DNA from: Paroedura picta
Lineage: Eukaryota; Chordata; Lepidosauria; Squamata; Gekkonidae
DNA length: 64,000 nucleotides
Assembly: GCF_049243985.1 (NCBI RefSeq)
Contig: NC_135376.1
Coordinates: forward strand, 42,885,001 to 42,949,000
Direction: 5' to 3'
The notes beneath the pieces were generated by a model. It saw only the letters and a list, made by a program, of their open reading frames with translations. It did no database searches and was not told the DNA's origin. Below are positions 1 to 25,379 of this stretch, piece by piece (within the stretch, counting starts at the first letter, position 1; each line of letters starts with the position of its first letter). The position numbers were made by a program, and so were the translations under genes.

Positions 1-136
1 ATGAGCAAGCTAAGACTTTTGCAGTAATATAGCAGAGAAGGCTTCCCTGATCTTGGGGAGACACCTTGTGGTGTGAGTAGAAAGCGACTAAAAAAAGAGC
101 ACATATCACAGTGCTTGGAGTGAGTGGGAGAAGGGA

Positions 137-195
137 GAAGAAGAAGAAGAAGAAGGTGAAGAAGAAGGTCTTAACCACTACACCAAACTGGCTCA
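137..195 (-). repeat. Internally deleted tRNA-derived SINE
   Basis: A (GAA)n tract runs directly into the tRNA-like head (cttaaccactacaccaaact on the plus strand), so the middle of the element is missing. The rest of 1-600 is ABCC2 intron 16, with nothing else recognised. Confidence 0.6.
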
Positions 196-661
196 TGCAG
201 AAGGGCAGGTCTGCGAGAACTGATACAATCTGGGTATGAACAAGCTTTATGGAGGTGCATTAAGCCTACCTGTAGGCAAGCAGTGACATATGCCCAACAA
301 CATCAACCACCTGAAATGCTACCCCTACACACACTATATCCACGTAAAAGCCTCCCAGCCAGTCTCTTAGCCAGCAGAAAACTCAACAGGTGATCCAGGC
401 CCCTCTCACACACCATGTCAGAGAAGGCTTTATACTAATTCTTTATGTCACCCAAAGAAAGGAGATCTCATCAGTGACATAGTCTCTCGAGAGTCTTTGC
501 ATAATGGAGGAGCATGGCTAGCAACCCTATTGCTCTCCTTGTGTGCATGTGGACTACCCATAGTTCCATTTCCTCACACAGGGCTCCACTTCCTCCATAC
601 AGCCGCTGCTTCACACAGAAGCCTTGGCTTCCCATCTCACCTTACCCCCACCTCTCCTCAC

Positions 662-13910
<13,249 letters not shown>

Positions 13911-14033
13911 GGCGAGGCACTGTCTCCTCTTGCTATTACCCAGCTGTTGAATCAGCCACAGGAAGCCGAACAGGGCAAAAGTCCCACACACCCAACACTG
14001 GGGGGTCCAGAAACAATCTCTTGATGACAGTTG

Positions 14034-14046
14034 ACTAATCATTAAC
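14034..14046 (-). promoter_or_regulatory. HNF1-like site in ABCC2 proximal promoter
   Basis: The minus strand reads GTTAATGATTAGT, 11 of 12 fixed positions short of perfect by one or two against GTTAATNATTAAC, about 125 bp upstream of the ABCC2 start codon. HNF1 control of mammalian ABCC2 promoters is established; use of this site is inference. Confidence 0.45.
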
Positions 14047-14972
14047 TCCTCGTGCACATTTAGCCCCTTGGAACACATTGATAAACTCAGTTTACCTGGA
14101 TGATGCCACTACGGAAGCATTGAGAGGGAGGGTTCCCAGAAGGAATACGATAGAGACTCGGATGGAGAGGAGCACATTGCCCAAGGAGAAGTGATGCCTT
14201 GGGATAATGCCACCAGTAATCTGACGTGTAAATCTGCCTTCCCCCAATCTGCTGTTTATTATCACGATCTTCTAATATTTTTGTAAATTTTATTTGTCCT
14301 TGAGGTGGGAGAATTCTTTTAATTATACCATTTAGTTACACCAAATAAAGCTGACTAAAAGAATCCCCTTCTCAGTGAGGAAACTAGTGTCTGGGAAGCC
14401 CCTACCCCAGCCAAGATGATCAACTTGACTCCTTTCCCTTCTCCAGACTACTGACCAAACTTTTCTCCTGTGCATTCTAGGATTGACCCATCCTAGCTCT
14501 GGTTCCCCAGTCGCCAATTTTTTCTGTGCAAAAGGCTTCTAGAACTATGCAGCTGTTGCAGCATTCCCGTCTATTAATTTGTATTCACAGAAATTAATTT
14601 GTGTCCATAGCACAATTCATTTCATTGCACAGAACCCAGTCTTAGAGATGGAAGACACAATGGAGAGCTCTATATTTCAATTGAAGAGGGATGAATTACA
14701 AAAAACACCAAAAACTCTTCAAGGCTGAACTAGAAAAGTGAACTCTAGGAACAACTTTCCATGATTAACGACCAAATATGCTGTGGACTCTACTGACCCT
14801 TCCCTTTCAGTGATAATATTGCCCCCCGCCCCAAGCACTGAAATAACGTGAACAGAGTCCAGAGATTCTGCTGTCTCATTCCTTACACAATCAGTAAGCC
14901 CAGCACTTGTTATGACTTGCTCCTAACAAGAGGGTCCAACGTCCATCAAATAGGCGATTTCCATTCCTCGCA

Positions 14973-14985
14973 GTTAATTATTGAC
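14973..14985 (+). promoter_or_regulatory. Second HNF1-like motif, about 1.07 kb upstream of ABCC2
   Basis: GTTAATTATTGAC differs from the palindromic HNF1 consensus GTTAATNATTAAC at one fixed position. It could also arise by chance in this AT-rich stretch. Confidence 0.35.
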
Positions 14986-16097
14986 TAATCAATATACAAT
15001 ACTGTATTAACTGCTCCCCTTGTGCTGCGGGACAGTAGCAAACCTTCCCTTGGAAGCCAAAGAGAATGGACAAATGTTTCCACAGTTCCAAAACATTTCC
15101 ATTCTGCAGTGAAGTTTATTTGCACTGCCTTCAGCACTTGATTCTTGCATGAACAAGGATCATTCATTTGCTTGAACGGAGTTTTGAGTTGAATTCTAAA
15201 ATGACCTAAAGGAATCACATCCCAAGTTCCCTTAAGCAAGCTAACATATGCTTCCAATTTTCCTGAATTCCCATGACTGGAGTCAGATGAAAAATATCAA
15301 TGCTTGCCTTGAACTGGTTTGACTTTCCTTTCTTTTCCAAAATTAATTGTTGCAGAATGGTAACATACCTGAGGAACTGCCTGTGCTACCTACAGCTCTT
15401 GCAAAGGAGAGTTGGATGCCTTGAAAGGCAAACATAAAATGGTTGCTCTGGGAGTACACATAAGTGCAGCTCTACGATTTCCTCCCAACTGCTTTCTGAG
15501 TTACAAATACTATTAGTGCAAATTCCAGAGACATTCGGTTGTTGCTATCTCTCACAAGAGTTCCTTGTGAACATTACACAGTTCCTTAAGTAGATCTCTG
15601 CTTGCTTCGTATCCTCCATACCTGGAAGGAGCTCCCATTTCAGACGAAGTGAACCAGGCAACCAGAAGTCTTGCATGTCTGGTACATTCATTCCTCCTGC
15701 CTGTCTAGAAGAAGGGAAGGTGATCCCTGGCACAAATACCAAGCAGTAACATGCTTGATTATTTTCTCAGCACACAGGACTTGTTCTCTGCCCAAAGGGC
15801 CATGATTAGCCCCTAAGGTTCGGACTGTGATGAGACTCAGCTTGCCTACAGTGTGCCCACCCTAACCACCCCACACCCGATTTTTGTTTGACAGTACACC
15901 AAGATCCACATGGGTATGACAACAGGTTTTTGGCATTTGGGCTGAAGTAGTTGCCTATCCCTGGTCTAGAATAAGCACTTACCAGAAGCCCTCCAAGGTT
16001 GCATACAACTCTGGCAGAATTTCTTCTGGAGCTCTTCAAAGACTTGCCACGACCTCTATGTGAAGAAGACCCACATTGACACAAAGAGGCTTCAGGG

Positions 16098-16103
16098 TTT
16101 ATT
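16098..16103 (-). terminator. CUTC: CUTC polyadenylation signal AATAAA
   Basis: AATAAA on the minus strand, about 290 nt past the CUTC stop codon. Confidence 0.6.
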
Positions 16104-16389
16104 TGAGGAGTGACAAACATAAGGAGTGCTTCCCAGTGGTGTGCCCCTATAGCGAAGTCCCATTCCTCCCCAGTGTTTGCTCCCCACAGACAAGCACCCT
16201 TACAGCATCTAAGGAAAACACCATGTGGGGCTACAAGCAGGAAGTGTGAGAAACACAACCACAGGCTTCTTCACTGGGTTGACCCATGTCCTTTAAGCTC
16301 TGGCTGGGATGATGTTGAAATGTCCACACCTAAGGCCTGGGTAGATCCCAGGACTTTGGGTCTTCCTATCCATACACAGCACTCTTGTT

Positions 16390-19300
16390 CTACAGGATGT
16401 TCTTTGCAATTGCATTCAGGGTCCTCACTTTGGCCACATCTGCCACCTTGATGGAATACTCAGATGCAGAAAGGTAGCCTCCCATGGTCACACTGGGATT
16501 CCTGAAAGAAAACCAACAAGAGACTGTCTGGAACCTGCACCCAGAACAGCAAGTTAAAAGATTATCCCAAGTAGTTTCTTCTTGTTTGAGTCAATGTACA
16601 GCATCCACCAGGACCCAGTCTGCTGTCAGATTAAAGAACCATCAGGTATACCAAGGTATATAGTCTTGCCTGTTAGGTTCCAGCACTCCCCATATTCTTA
16701 GCCAGATCGCTATTCCAGGCAGTGGAACTTACAGAGGCCCATAAAGCATGGACCTCTCACTAGATCAAGGAAAAATCTTGCTCAGTTACCTGAACTTCAT
16801 GCCTGAGTCACTCGCTGAACGAGCTGAACAGTGAAACTCAGATGCCCCAGAGCCCTCCAAGATTCTCTGCAGGTTTCTCTCAGTTATGCCCCCTCCTGGT
16901 GGAGAGAATGCATTGCACAGTCACAAATCTGATGCTGTATTACTTCCTGAAAGAGCCAGATTCCCAATACAAAATCTTTCCTTTGTTTTGAGCCTGAGGT
17001 TGATTCAGAAAACGCATCAGATCCCAATATGCAGACAAAACTCTCAGGGGTAGTCAAACTGCGGCCCTCCAGATGTCCATGGACTACAATTCCCAGGAGC
17101 CCCTGCCAGCGAATGCTGGCAGGGATTCCTGGGAATTGTAGTCCATGGACATCTGGAGGGCCGCAGTTTGACTACCCCTGATCTAAATGTTCTGCTTCCT
17201 TGAAACATTTCCATTACAGAAGCTGGTGCACGTGAGCATTATATAGCTGAGTTTGACTGCCCTGATTAGCAAGATGGGATTCATTATGATTTTGTCTACC
17301 AGACAGGGACTTGAGAAAAGAATACTTGGCAAGGAATTCTCTCCCACTTCTCGCTTTCAGAATGTGATACTCATTAAAAACTGAAGCAGAAATAGAGAGA
17401 TAGTTATAACTTTTTATCTGGACCACTTCTACCTATGAGTTTAGCTTGATTTGAAGCAGCTTCGGGTTAGTGTGGGAGGATCACAGTATTCCTATGGAAA
17501 CCTGATGTAGATTCAGCAGCTGTGCTGCCTGTTGCAAAAGCATCTTATATTTCTCCTCTGATCTATTTCTGTATTTGTAAATAAGCAGATAACAAAGACG
17601 TTATACATCTCAGTGATGAATCTCATACAAACAGCAAAAGACAACCTTGTACCAGTAGCATAAGACTTCTCAAGTCCTGGAGAAGCACTTAACAATATAC
17701 TGGGCTGATGCTTGAGACCTAACCTATTCCACCTATTAGTACATATATATATATATACTCACCAGCAGGGTCCTACCTGGCACAACAACAATCCTGCCCT
17801 TGGCCTGAAAAGGAAAAGAAAAAGGATTTAGTAGCAAAGTCCCCAAATGCAGATTTTGCCTTAGAGGATTGAGTAGATACTGAGCTTTATCTCTACCTAA
17901 GGATGAATGAACTTCAGTAAACCACACATTTTGTGTGGTAAAACCATGTGCTGCCAGCAGCAAGAATATTTGTATATTTGTCTGTTAATAGACAGATTCT
18001 ACAATGGACAGCAAGGCTGTTCGTCTCCATAAGCCAGTGCTCTCAATGTCTCAGTGTGTGAATAAAGCCCTGAATTAATTTTCTTACATAATGGAATTTT
18101 AATAATAACTTGGGGGCCATTAATCCTGTTGCTCATACAAGCTCAGAATTCTATTTCTGTCTTACTTTGAACATCCTCCACAATATGGAACTTCATTTCA
18201 CTTTAAATAAGACGTTCAGGCAGGCTGTCCCTTAATGAGACTTCTTCAATTTTATCCCAATGTGAGAAGAAAGAGTGGAAGCCGCTGCGAGATGCTGTTT
18301 CTGTGTTGATTTTTCTGGGTCTCTAGCATTCTACTGGAAATATGTTTTGTATATGCTTATGCTCACATACTGTATACTAACCACAGCAATGACCAATGAA
18401 GATGAATAGGATACCAACAACAACTAGATTTTTAGATAATGCAAGACAAGGTTTCTGTATATTCAACATTGAACCGTCATCACTACTGATCCAGCACTCA
18501 CTTGGAAGCCCATAACAGGTTGTAATTCTTTTACTCCCACCATTTGCTGCCTGCTTCTTGAGATTGTATTCCCCCAAAAGGAAAGCAAAAAGGTATTAAC
18601 AGAGTTACTAAACTGGGAGAAATTACACGTCACCTGTTCTGTTAGCCGCTTTATCAAGGGGAGTCCCTCTAGAGCTGAGCTGTCACAGCCACTGGTCAAC
18701 ACTCGTTCGAACCCTAGTGATATCAATGTCTCCAGGGCTGCCAGTGGGTCATAGACCATGTCAAAAGCTGCAAGGAAAATGAAGTATGTCAGATTTTACT
18801 GGGAAAACATTCCCAAAGCAAACACTATGATGCAGTAAGCCCAGATTTTATTGCTAAACTCTGCTGTTTAGTCTACTAGTACAGTGGTCCCCAACCTTTT
18901 TATCATCGGGGACCAGTCAATACTTGACAATTTTACTGAGGCCCGGGGGGGGGGGTAGTCTTTTGCCGAGGGACATCGCTGACAGTGCCTGAGCCCATGC
19001 TCTGCTTGCTTTCCCGCCAGCGCCCCTGACTTCCCACCGCCCGCTGGGGGGCGCTGCCAGCAGCAGCTGCGCAGTGCCACTCCGAGGGGGAGCCCCAGCC
19101 ATGGTGGCCGCCGGACAGCACCAAAGGTGAACTGGCGGCAGAGTGGCAGGGCAGCCCCCGAGGCAGCAGCCAGGGAGGAGGATGAGGAAGAGCCGCGGCC
19201 CGGTACCAGTCCCAGGACCGGGCGTTGGGGACAGCTGTACTAGTATGTGCAGCACTTAGGCTGCATTCTCATAGCTCCAGCAGACATGATTATTTTGCCT

Positions 19301-22300
19301 GGGCCATCAGTCTGCAAGACAGCAATTCAGATTGCCATCCTACCTTTCCTATTCCAAACCCCAGAAACTCACCTCTATGGAAGGTGACCAACAAGGGGCG
19401 AGAAACAGCTGCAAAAAGAAGAGAACTCAAATGGTTAGCACATATTTATTCCGTTAGAATCTTTGCCTTCCCAGCATGGGAACCCTTTTAACACTAGCTC
19501 TGTAAACAAAGCCTGCCCACCCCAAACACTTTTTGTTACAGCAAATAGTACAGTTCCTCACTACAGGCCTTTTGTCATCAAATACTTTTTTATTTCATAA
19601 TACCTTTAAAAATCATGGTCATTCTATTTTTTTCAAAAGGTTTTCCTTTTATTGTTTTACTGTTTTTGAATTTTCAGTGTATTTATAATGAAGCTCTATT
19701 GTGTTTTTTGTTTTGTTTTTTCTCTTGATTTTTCTGTGAGCCACAGAACATGTATTATGGTGTAGATAGGCATAATATAAATCAATAAATAAACGTAGTA
19801 CTGGCAGGCATCAGATTCAGTTTCTGCAACATGGTTTCTCACCCAATAGTGCTGTGCAGAGCTCAGTGTCCACACGTCCATCCTCAGTCAAGGCTCCAAA
19901 TACCAGCCCATCAGCCCCATACTGCTTGGCCAGCTGGATGTCAGCCTTCATTACCTCCACTTCCCGGTCAGAATACAGGAAGTCCCCCCCTCGGGGACGG
20001 ATCATCACAAATACAGGCACCCTTATACACTGCTTGACTACTTGCAAAAGCCCTGCAGTCAAAAGAATATTCAGTTCAGGACATGGAATCAGTTAACATC
20101 AGTTAACATAATGAATAAAAAATGAAAGCCAGAACTTTGCAGAGTTACAAAGACATACTAATTTGCCAGAAAGTATTATTCTCAACAAAGGAACTTGCAG
20201 ACACAAGTGAGGCAAGAAAAAGCCTTCTTTGAACCCAGGAAGAGATAAGACTGCTGAAGAAGGGAAGCTAAAACAAGATAGCAGGGCTAAACCTTGCCTT
20301 AAGCCCAGAAGATGCTAATGAAAAGTCCATTGTCTCATTACAAGAGGGAGCTGAACACTGTCATGTTTTTAGTGACTGGTGACAAGTGATGCACATTTTA
20401 ATAAATAGATGAACAAACTACTTCCTCCCTCTTTCATGAGCACAGAGCCTGGTTGACAGATGGATCAATTTACTATGTTCCTACCAGGACCAGTTGCTAT
20501 TTCTCTATTGCTTGGCTGCTCAGTACACAGTGCAGAAAGCTGGTGGGCTGCATTTTAGTTTGTACGTGCCAGCTTACCAATGCTAGGTGTCGTTCCTCCT
20601 TCCATCAGATTAGCACACAATTCAAGGCGGCCAGCACCTGTAATAAGAGCACAAGTTAAAGTGCAACTTCCTGGTGGACATGCAGGATTTCACACATGAA
20701 GATGAAAGAGGCGGTGGGAAGCTTAGGTTTAGGAAGAAAAACTTCTATAATTGGCTACTTCCATTTCATATAGGTAGATGGAAGATCACGAAGAATAAAT
20801 ATTCTAACAGGCTCAGCCTTTTGCTGTTGGACCTTAGGCAGTGAACTGAACAGAACAGCAGTCTCCATCTTTTAAAAAAACCCACAAAAACTGCAGGGCG
20901 TCCCTTAGCTATAAGCACATTCCATAACTTCAGTCCAAGCAGTTACATCCTTCTAAGCCCATCATTTAGAATGCCATAACTCTGCATCACTGCCAAACAA
21001 ACTCTGGAACTGGAGGATCCAAGGAGAATGAGCATAGGCCTAGCCTCTGAAGTACAGTTTAGATCTACAGGGTTAGTTGTCTGCTCTGGATGCTTGCCCA
21101 GCCTAACTCTGCTAATGCAAATGTCCACAAAATATTTTTTTTATTTACAGTATGTCCATCATGAGGAGTCAGAGCAAGTAATAATATTGCAGTCACAGAA
21201 GCAGTATGAATTCTTGCCCTGAAAGTTTATAACTCTAGATTGCAGAGTTTTGGAAATCCTCATGCTGCTTAGGGGAAGAATCATGTCTCCCTTTGCAGTC
21301 TTTTTTGGTGGCATTACCTCCTCTTTCTGCATTCACGGCGGACTCCACTGAATCAACACATACTTCCATGAGAAAGCCATTGGCCATTCCTAGGAGAGAA
21401 GCACAGTAAAAGATTATTGGGAAGTCCAGCTTTACATCAACAAAAAGGGATAAACAGCTGCTGAGAAGGATTATTTTTAAAGTTCCATCTGTTTGCGCAT
21501 GAAGACTGAAGTGGATAGGCTATTTGCATCAGTGACGCCAACCAAATGCCTACTGGATCTGTGCCCCTCATGGATGCTTAAAAGAAGCAATGAGAAGATA
21601 GGAGGCCTCCTTCGGGAGACAATCAATCTCTCCCTCTCAAAAGGTGGACTGGTGCTGCTTGTGATGTTACATCTCACAGCAGTGTTTGACATGACATTTT
21701 GGCTCACCGCCTTGCCGACGCAGGGATACAGAGGACAGCCTTACAATGGCTGGTCTCCTTTCTCCAAGGTTGCTGACAGAGGGTCTCAATTGGGGAGAAC
21801 CAATCAGATCACTGTCAATTCCCCAACTTTATTTAATAATCTTTAAATGGCCTCTTGTCCAGCTCATCTGGGCATTTGGACTGGGATATCATCAATGTGC
21901 TGATGACACCACGCTCTCCTCCTGATGAACAACTGTCCGAATTTATCTCAGAGTCATTTGCCAGATGTCTGGAAGCAGTGACAGGATGGATGAAGCAGAG
22001 CCACCTGAAACTCAGCCCTTCAAAGACATAGGTCCCATGGCTGGGTAGGAAAGGTCCAGGTGAGGAAGCACACCAACCTGGATGGTGTACAAATTACAGC
22101 TGCTCACAAACTCAGGAATCTGGGTATAATCTTTGTCGCCTCACTTACAATGAAGGTGCAGATTGTGAGAATAGCACAGCTGGTGTTTTTCCACCTCCAC
22201 CAAGCCAAACTACTAGCCCCCTATCTAGCCCTGGAGTACCTAGCCAGTGATCCATGAAATAGTCACCTCTAGATTGGACTTCTGTAACTCACTCTTTGTG

Positions 22301-25121
22301 GGCATACCTTATCCTTGACCCAGAAATTGCAACTTCATACCAAGCGGTCTTGGGATAGCTCATAACTTGTTCAGAACCACAGCTGCCCAGGCACTGATAG
22401 GAACATCTTGGAGAGCCCATAGTCGGCCTGTGCTTCAGCGGCTGCACTGGCTTCTGGATGAATTCCAGATCAAGTTTAAGGTACTGGCACCAACCTTTAC
22501 AGCCATCTTAGCCCAGCATACCTGAGGAACTGCCTCTTTGTCTATGACCACAATAGAGCACTCTGCTTTGCAAATACCAAGAAGTTGGTAGTCCCTGGCC
22601 CTATTCACAGTCCTGGCCCCTACTTGGTGGAATGAACTCCTGGAGGAGCCCTGAGCCCTGACAGAACTGGGGCAGTTCTGCAGGGCTTCAAGTCAGAGCT
22701 CTTCCATCAAGCTTTTGGATGGGGTCAGTGATTCTATAATGCCCTCCTTAAAAAAAAACACTCCCATGGCAACCTCTTAATATGGTAATAGACCTCTTAC
22801 TAGAAATAATAGCTGTAATCAATGTTGCTGTCAGTTCTAGATATGGTTTCAAATAATTTTAATATGTTATTAATTACTTCTAATTATACTATTGGTGTAC
22901 TTTGAGGTTGTATACCATTCTGAGCTGCCTGTCAGGAAGGCAACATATCAATCACTCAATCAATCAATCAATTAAATAAATAAATAGGATTATTTCACCT
23001 TGAGTGCCAAACCACATACAGCCCTCAGAGTTAGCAGCTTAATACATTTTACATCATTCGTCAACCAACCCAGCTAAATTCTATTTGCACTATTATAAAG
23101 CACAGTCTGGAGGAATTCCAGATCAATTCCATAACTGAAGTCCAATACAGAAAAAGATCAAGCTTAACATTTATAAACATAGCACAAAGTTTTAAAGGAT
23201 GCACCTGAAACCAAAGACTACTTTTGCTAGTAATCTCTTGGAATTGAACTCAACAGTTTCTTGCTTTTTTGGCCCCCTGAAATATTTTTAACTTGGTTTC
23301 CCAACAGCAAAAAGGGTTAAACAGCTGCTGAGGTGATTTCTAATGTTACATCCTACTGTAGTTTTTAGTTGGACTCTTTCATCTTGATTACTCAAACTTC
23401 TTTTCCTATAGTTCCCAAACCTATTTCAAATAGTTCTACTGATTCAGTGATTAACAATTGCACTAGGAATAGCTATTTAATATTGAATGCACCTCTTGTG
23501 GCGCAGAGTGGTAAGCGGCAGAAATGCTGTCTGAAGCTGTCTGCCCATGAGGTTGGGAGTTCGATCCCAGCAGCTGGCTCAAGGTTGACTCAGCCTTCTG
23601 AGGTCGGTAAAATGAGAACCCAGCTTGCTGAGGGGTAAAACGGTAATGACTGGGGAAGCACTGACAAGGCCACCCTATATTGAGTCTGCCATGAAAACGC
23701 TGGAGGGCATCACCCCAAGGGTCAGACACGACTCGGTGCTTGCACAGGGGATACCTTTACCTTACCTTTATTGAATGGGAGACGGTGCTCAAGATCAGAT
23801 CCCCATACTGGCATTAAGTTGTACTTCCTACAGAGTATCACTCTATTCTTATTAAAATAAAACTTTTTCAGAAAGTTCATTTTCAAAGGAATCTAGCTCT
23901 TTTGTAAAAACTGAAGCTGAGATGTTTAGGAGTGGTAAACAGTAAGAAGGTCACAGTGTGACATGCTAGTTTTTACAAGTTACCAACAGCCTCTAAACTA
24001 CTGTGCAAAAAAACTGCACATTCAGAAACAAACCATTTTGGATAATGGACAGCAGTTGTAAAGACCCAATAACAGAAAGAACGGTCAGTAATAAAAGATA
24101 CTCTGACATCAGCAAAGTCTTTCATGAAATCTGTGTGCAAAGGTGGGGCTGTTCCCCCTGAATCTTGAAGAAAATTTCCCTTCTTCAGCTTCTTGGACAT
24201 TCAAAATGAGCACACACATATTGAACCTGATGATGTATAAGTAATCTACATTCAGTTTCCTACATGCATATTTAAAATACTGTCACTCAAAGCAAAATTT
24301 GGCATTTTTTTAAACCTTAATGAACTGCACAGTACTTTAGCAACCAACTCATGAATAGCATCTATTTGCTTGCTACTCCCCCCTTCACCTGACACCCAAT
24401 TTTTGGGTGATTATCATATTTTATCGTGTCCTTTTTTTTTAAAATGGAAATCAGGAATATACAGTTATCCCCTCATACATGCTTACCCTAACAAGCACGT
24501 GATATAATTATGCTGTTAAGAACCTTCAAAGCAGCATGGAGATTTGAAATACGATCTTCCCTTTACAGATGGTAGTCTAATCCTTGCCCTACAGTTGTGC
24601 TTTCTGGCAGCCTGGGAGTCACAGCCTGAGACTCAGGAAAACTGGAATATACTCTTATTAAATAAACACAAATCTGAAATGAGTATCATCTGCTTTTATT
24701 AATACTGATTTCCTTTTATGGCTTTAAAGCAATTAAACTGCTCTGATCATTACAATTTTAGTAGAAAAAGAGGACTACCTGATGCATTAAGCAAAACCAA
24801 AGGGTAGGCTTTTCCCTGGGCGTGATGACTTCAGAGAACAGAGAGAGGACAACTGTGCAACGCAACCTGCCCTGCAGCCCCTACACAAATGCCCCTTGAC
24901 CCCGCTGAGGACAGGGTGAGCCCAGGGAGGGCGGCCCGCCCACGTGCCCTGTCGTCAGAATCCACACAGGCCAACCAGCCGAACAACGAGCTGCCCCCGG
25001 CCACCCGGACTTCCGTTCCCTGACCCCACCCTTCGGATTCTATTTCCCTTCCGAAAGCCGCTTCCGGCCGAGTCCCCGCCCACTCACCCTCCGGCCTTCG
25101 CTTCCTGTCCCCTCGCTTCAT
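16390..25121 (-). CDS. CUTC: CUTC copper homeostasis protein, complete, 9 exons
   Basis: TIM-barrel protein of the CutC family, a cytosolic/nuclear copper(I)-binding protein. Coding exons: 25088-25121, 21318-21389, 20578-20637, 19843-20052, 19373-19408, 18634-18767, 17777-17804, 16790-16895, 16390-16501. They join in frame to 263 residues (human 273; the difference is a shorter N-terminus). Conserved blocks are FLMEVCVDS, LCANLMEGGTTPS, MIRPRGGDFLYSDRE, VFGALTEDG, VTFHRAFDM and LTSGCDSSALEG, ending KVRTLNAIAKNIL. Cys22 and Cys43 match the human copper-linked cysteines 31 and 52. Residue 38 is Gly where the family usually has Asp (GAGRLELC against GADRIELC). The MKR start matches human, but the frame stays open upstream for 75 codons with further ATGs (for example MARDGGG). 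The gene is head-to-head with COX15. Confidence 0.95.
17045..17180. mobile_element. Palindromic hAT-type MITE
   Basis: A 136 bp almost perfect inverted repeat: the left arm from caggggtagtcaaactgcgg is mirrored by the right arm ending ccgcagtttgactacccctg, around a very short loop near 17112-17117. It lies in CUTC intron 7. No 8-bp target duplication is clear. Confidence 0.85.
17741..17757. repeat. (TA)n microsatellite
   Basis: A short AT dinucleotide run 20 bp from the CUTC exon 7 donor. Confidence 0.8.
18882..19237. mobile_element. Nonautonomous hAT element with perfect 8-bp target duplication
   Basis: A 356 bp GC-rich element with terminal inverted repeats cagtggtccccaac / gttggggacagctg. 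Both sides carry tactagta (18874-18881 and 19238-19245). It lies in CUTC intron 5. Open frames inside it are by-products of GC content. Confidence 0.85.
19590..19797 (+). repeat. L2-like LINE 3'-end fragment
   Basis: An AT-rich tail ending gcataatataaatcaataaa then taaa, typical of L2-like 3' ends. It lies in CUTC intron 4. Confidence 0.5.
21500..22988 (+). mobile_element. L2/CR1-clade LINE, internally deleted and broken
   Basis: Conceptual translation shows LINE reverse transcriptase pieces: PLREIINLSL-like and LTAVFDM (part of the RT core), NLGIIFVASLTMKVQIVRIA, HQAKLLAPYLALEYLA, and a C-terminal VLAPTWWNELLEEP. It ends in a CAAT/AAAT-rich tail. Central RT segments are missing and there are many stops. 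It fills most of CUTC intron 1 near exon 2. Confidence 0.8.
23490..23768 (+). mobile_element. Sauria-type SINE with Bov-B-like tail and 9-bp target duplication
   Basis: A tRNA-like head (gtggcgcagagtggtaagcg, B box gttcgatccc), a unique middle, then gtcagacacgactcggtgct, which resembles the Bov-B 3' end, and CCTTTA repeats. Direct repeats tattgaatg occur at 23481-23489 and 23769-23777 (exact edges uncertain by a base or two). It lies in CUTC intron 1. Confidence 0.85.
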
Positions 25122-25379
25122 TACGCGGCCGCCTTGGTGAGGGCCCGGAGGTGGCGTTGGTGTTGGTGTGGCCGGTTCTGCGCTGCACGCCCCTGAGGGG
25201 GAAGCCCCGCCCCCGTCACGTGCCATAGCTACGTCCACTCGAGCACGGGAAGTACCGCCTTTCTGCAGATCACGTGGCGCTGTCTTGCGCACAGAATACG
25301 TTGGCCTCTCGTATTCCGGAAGTGCTTGGAATAGGGTTTGCGTCAAAAAGAAACAACTTCCGGGTTGAGCTTGGAAGCG
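25122..25379. promoter_or_regulatory. Bidirectional CUTC/COX15 promoter
   Basis: Only 258 bp separate the two start codons. The segment is GC-rich, lacks a TATA box and holds ETS/GABPA-type motifs (CCGGAAGTG at 25316-25324, ACTTCCGG at 25356-25363) and two CACGTG E-boxes (25217-25222, 25271-25276). GABP/NRF-2 control is typical of cytochrome oxidase genes. Transcription starts are not visible. Confidence 0.75.

Larger units (their letters stand above)
13911..16097. other. ABCC2-CUTC intergenic region
   Basis: No exon or clear repeat is recognised apart from the two HNF1-like motifs. It holds the ABCC2 5' UTR and promoter and the end of the CUTC 3' UTR. The transcription start cannot be placed from sequence alone. 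Confidence 0.6.

Noticed and set aside
18917-19255. 112-codon minus-strand frame
   Set aside because: Lies inside a GC-rich nonautonomous hAT element with defined ends.
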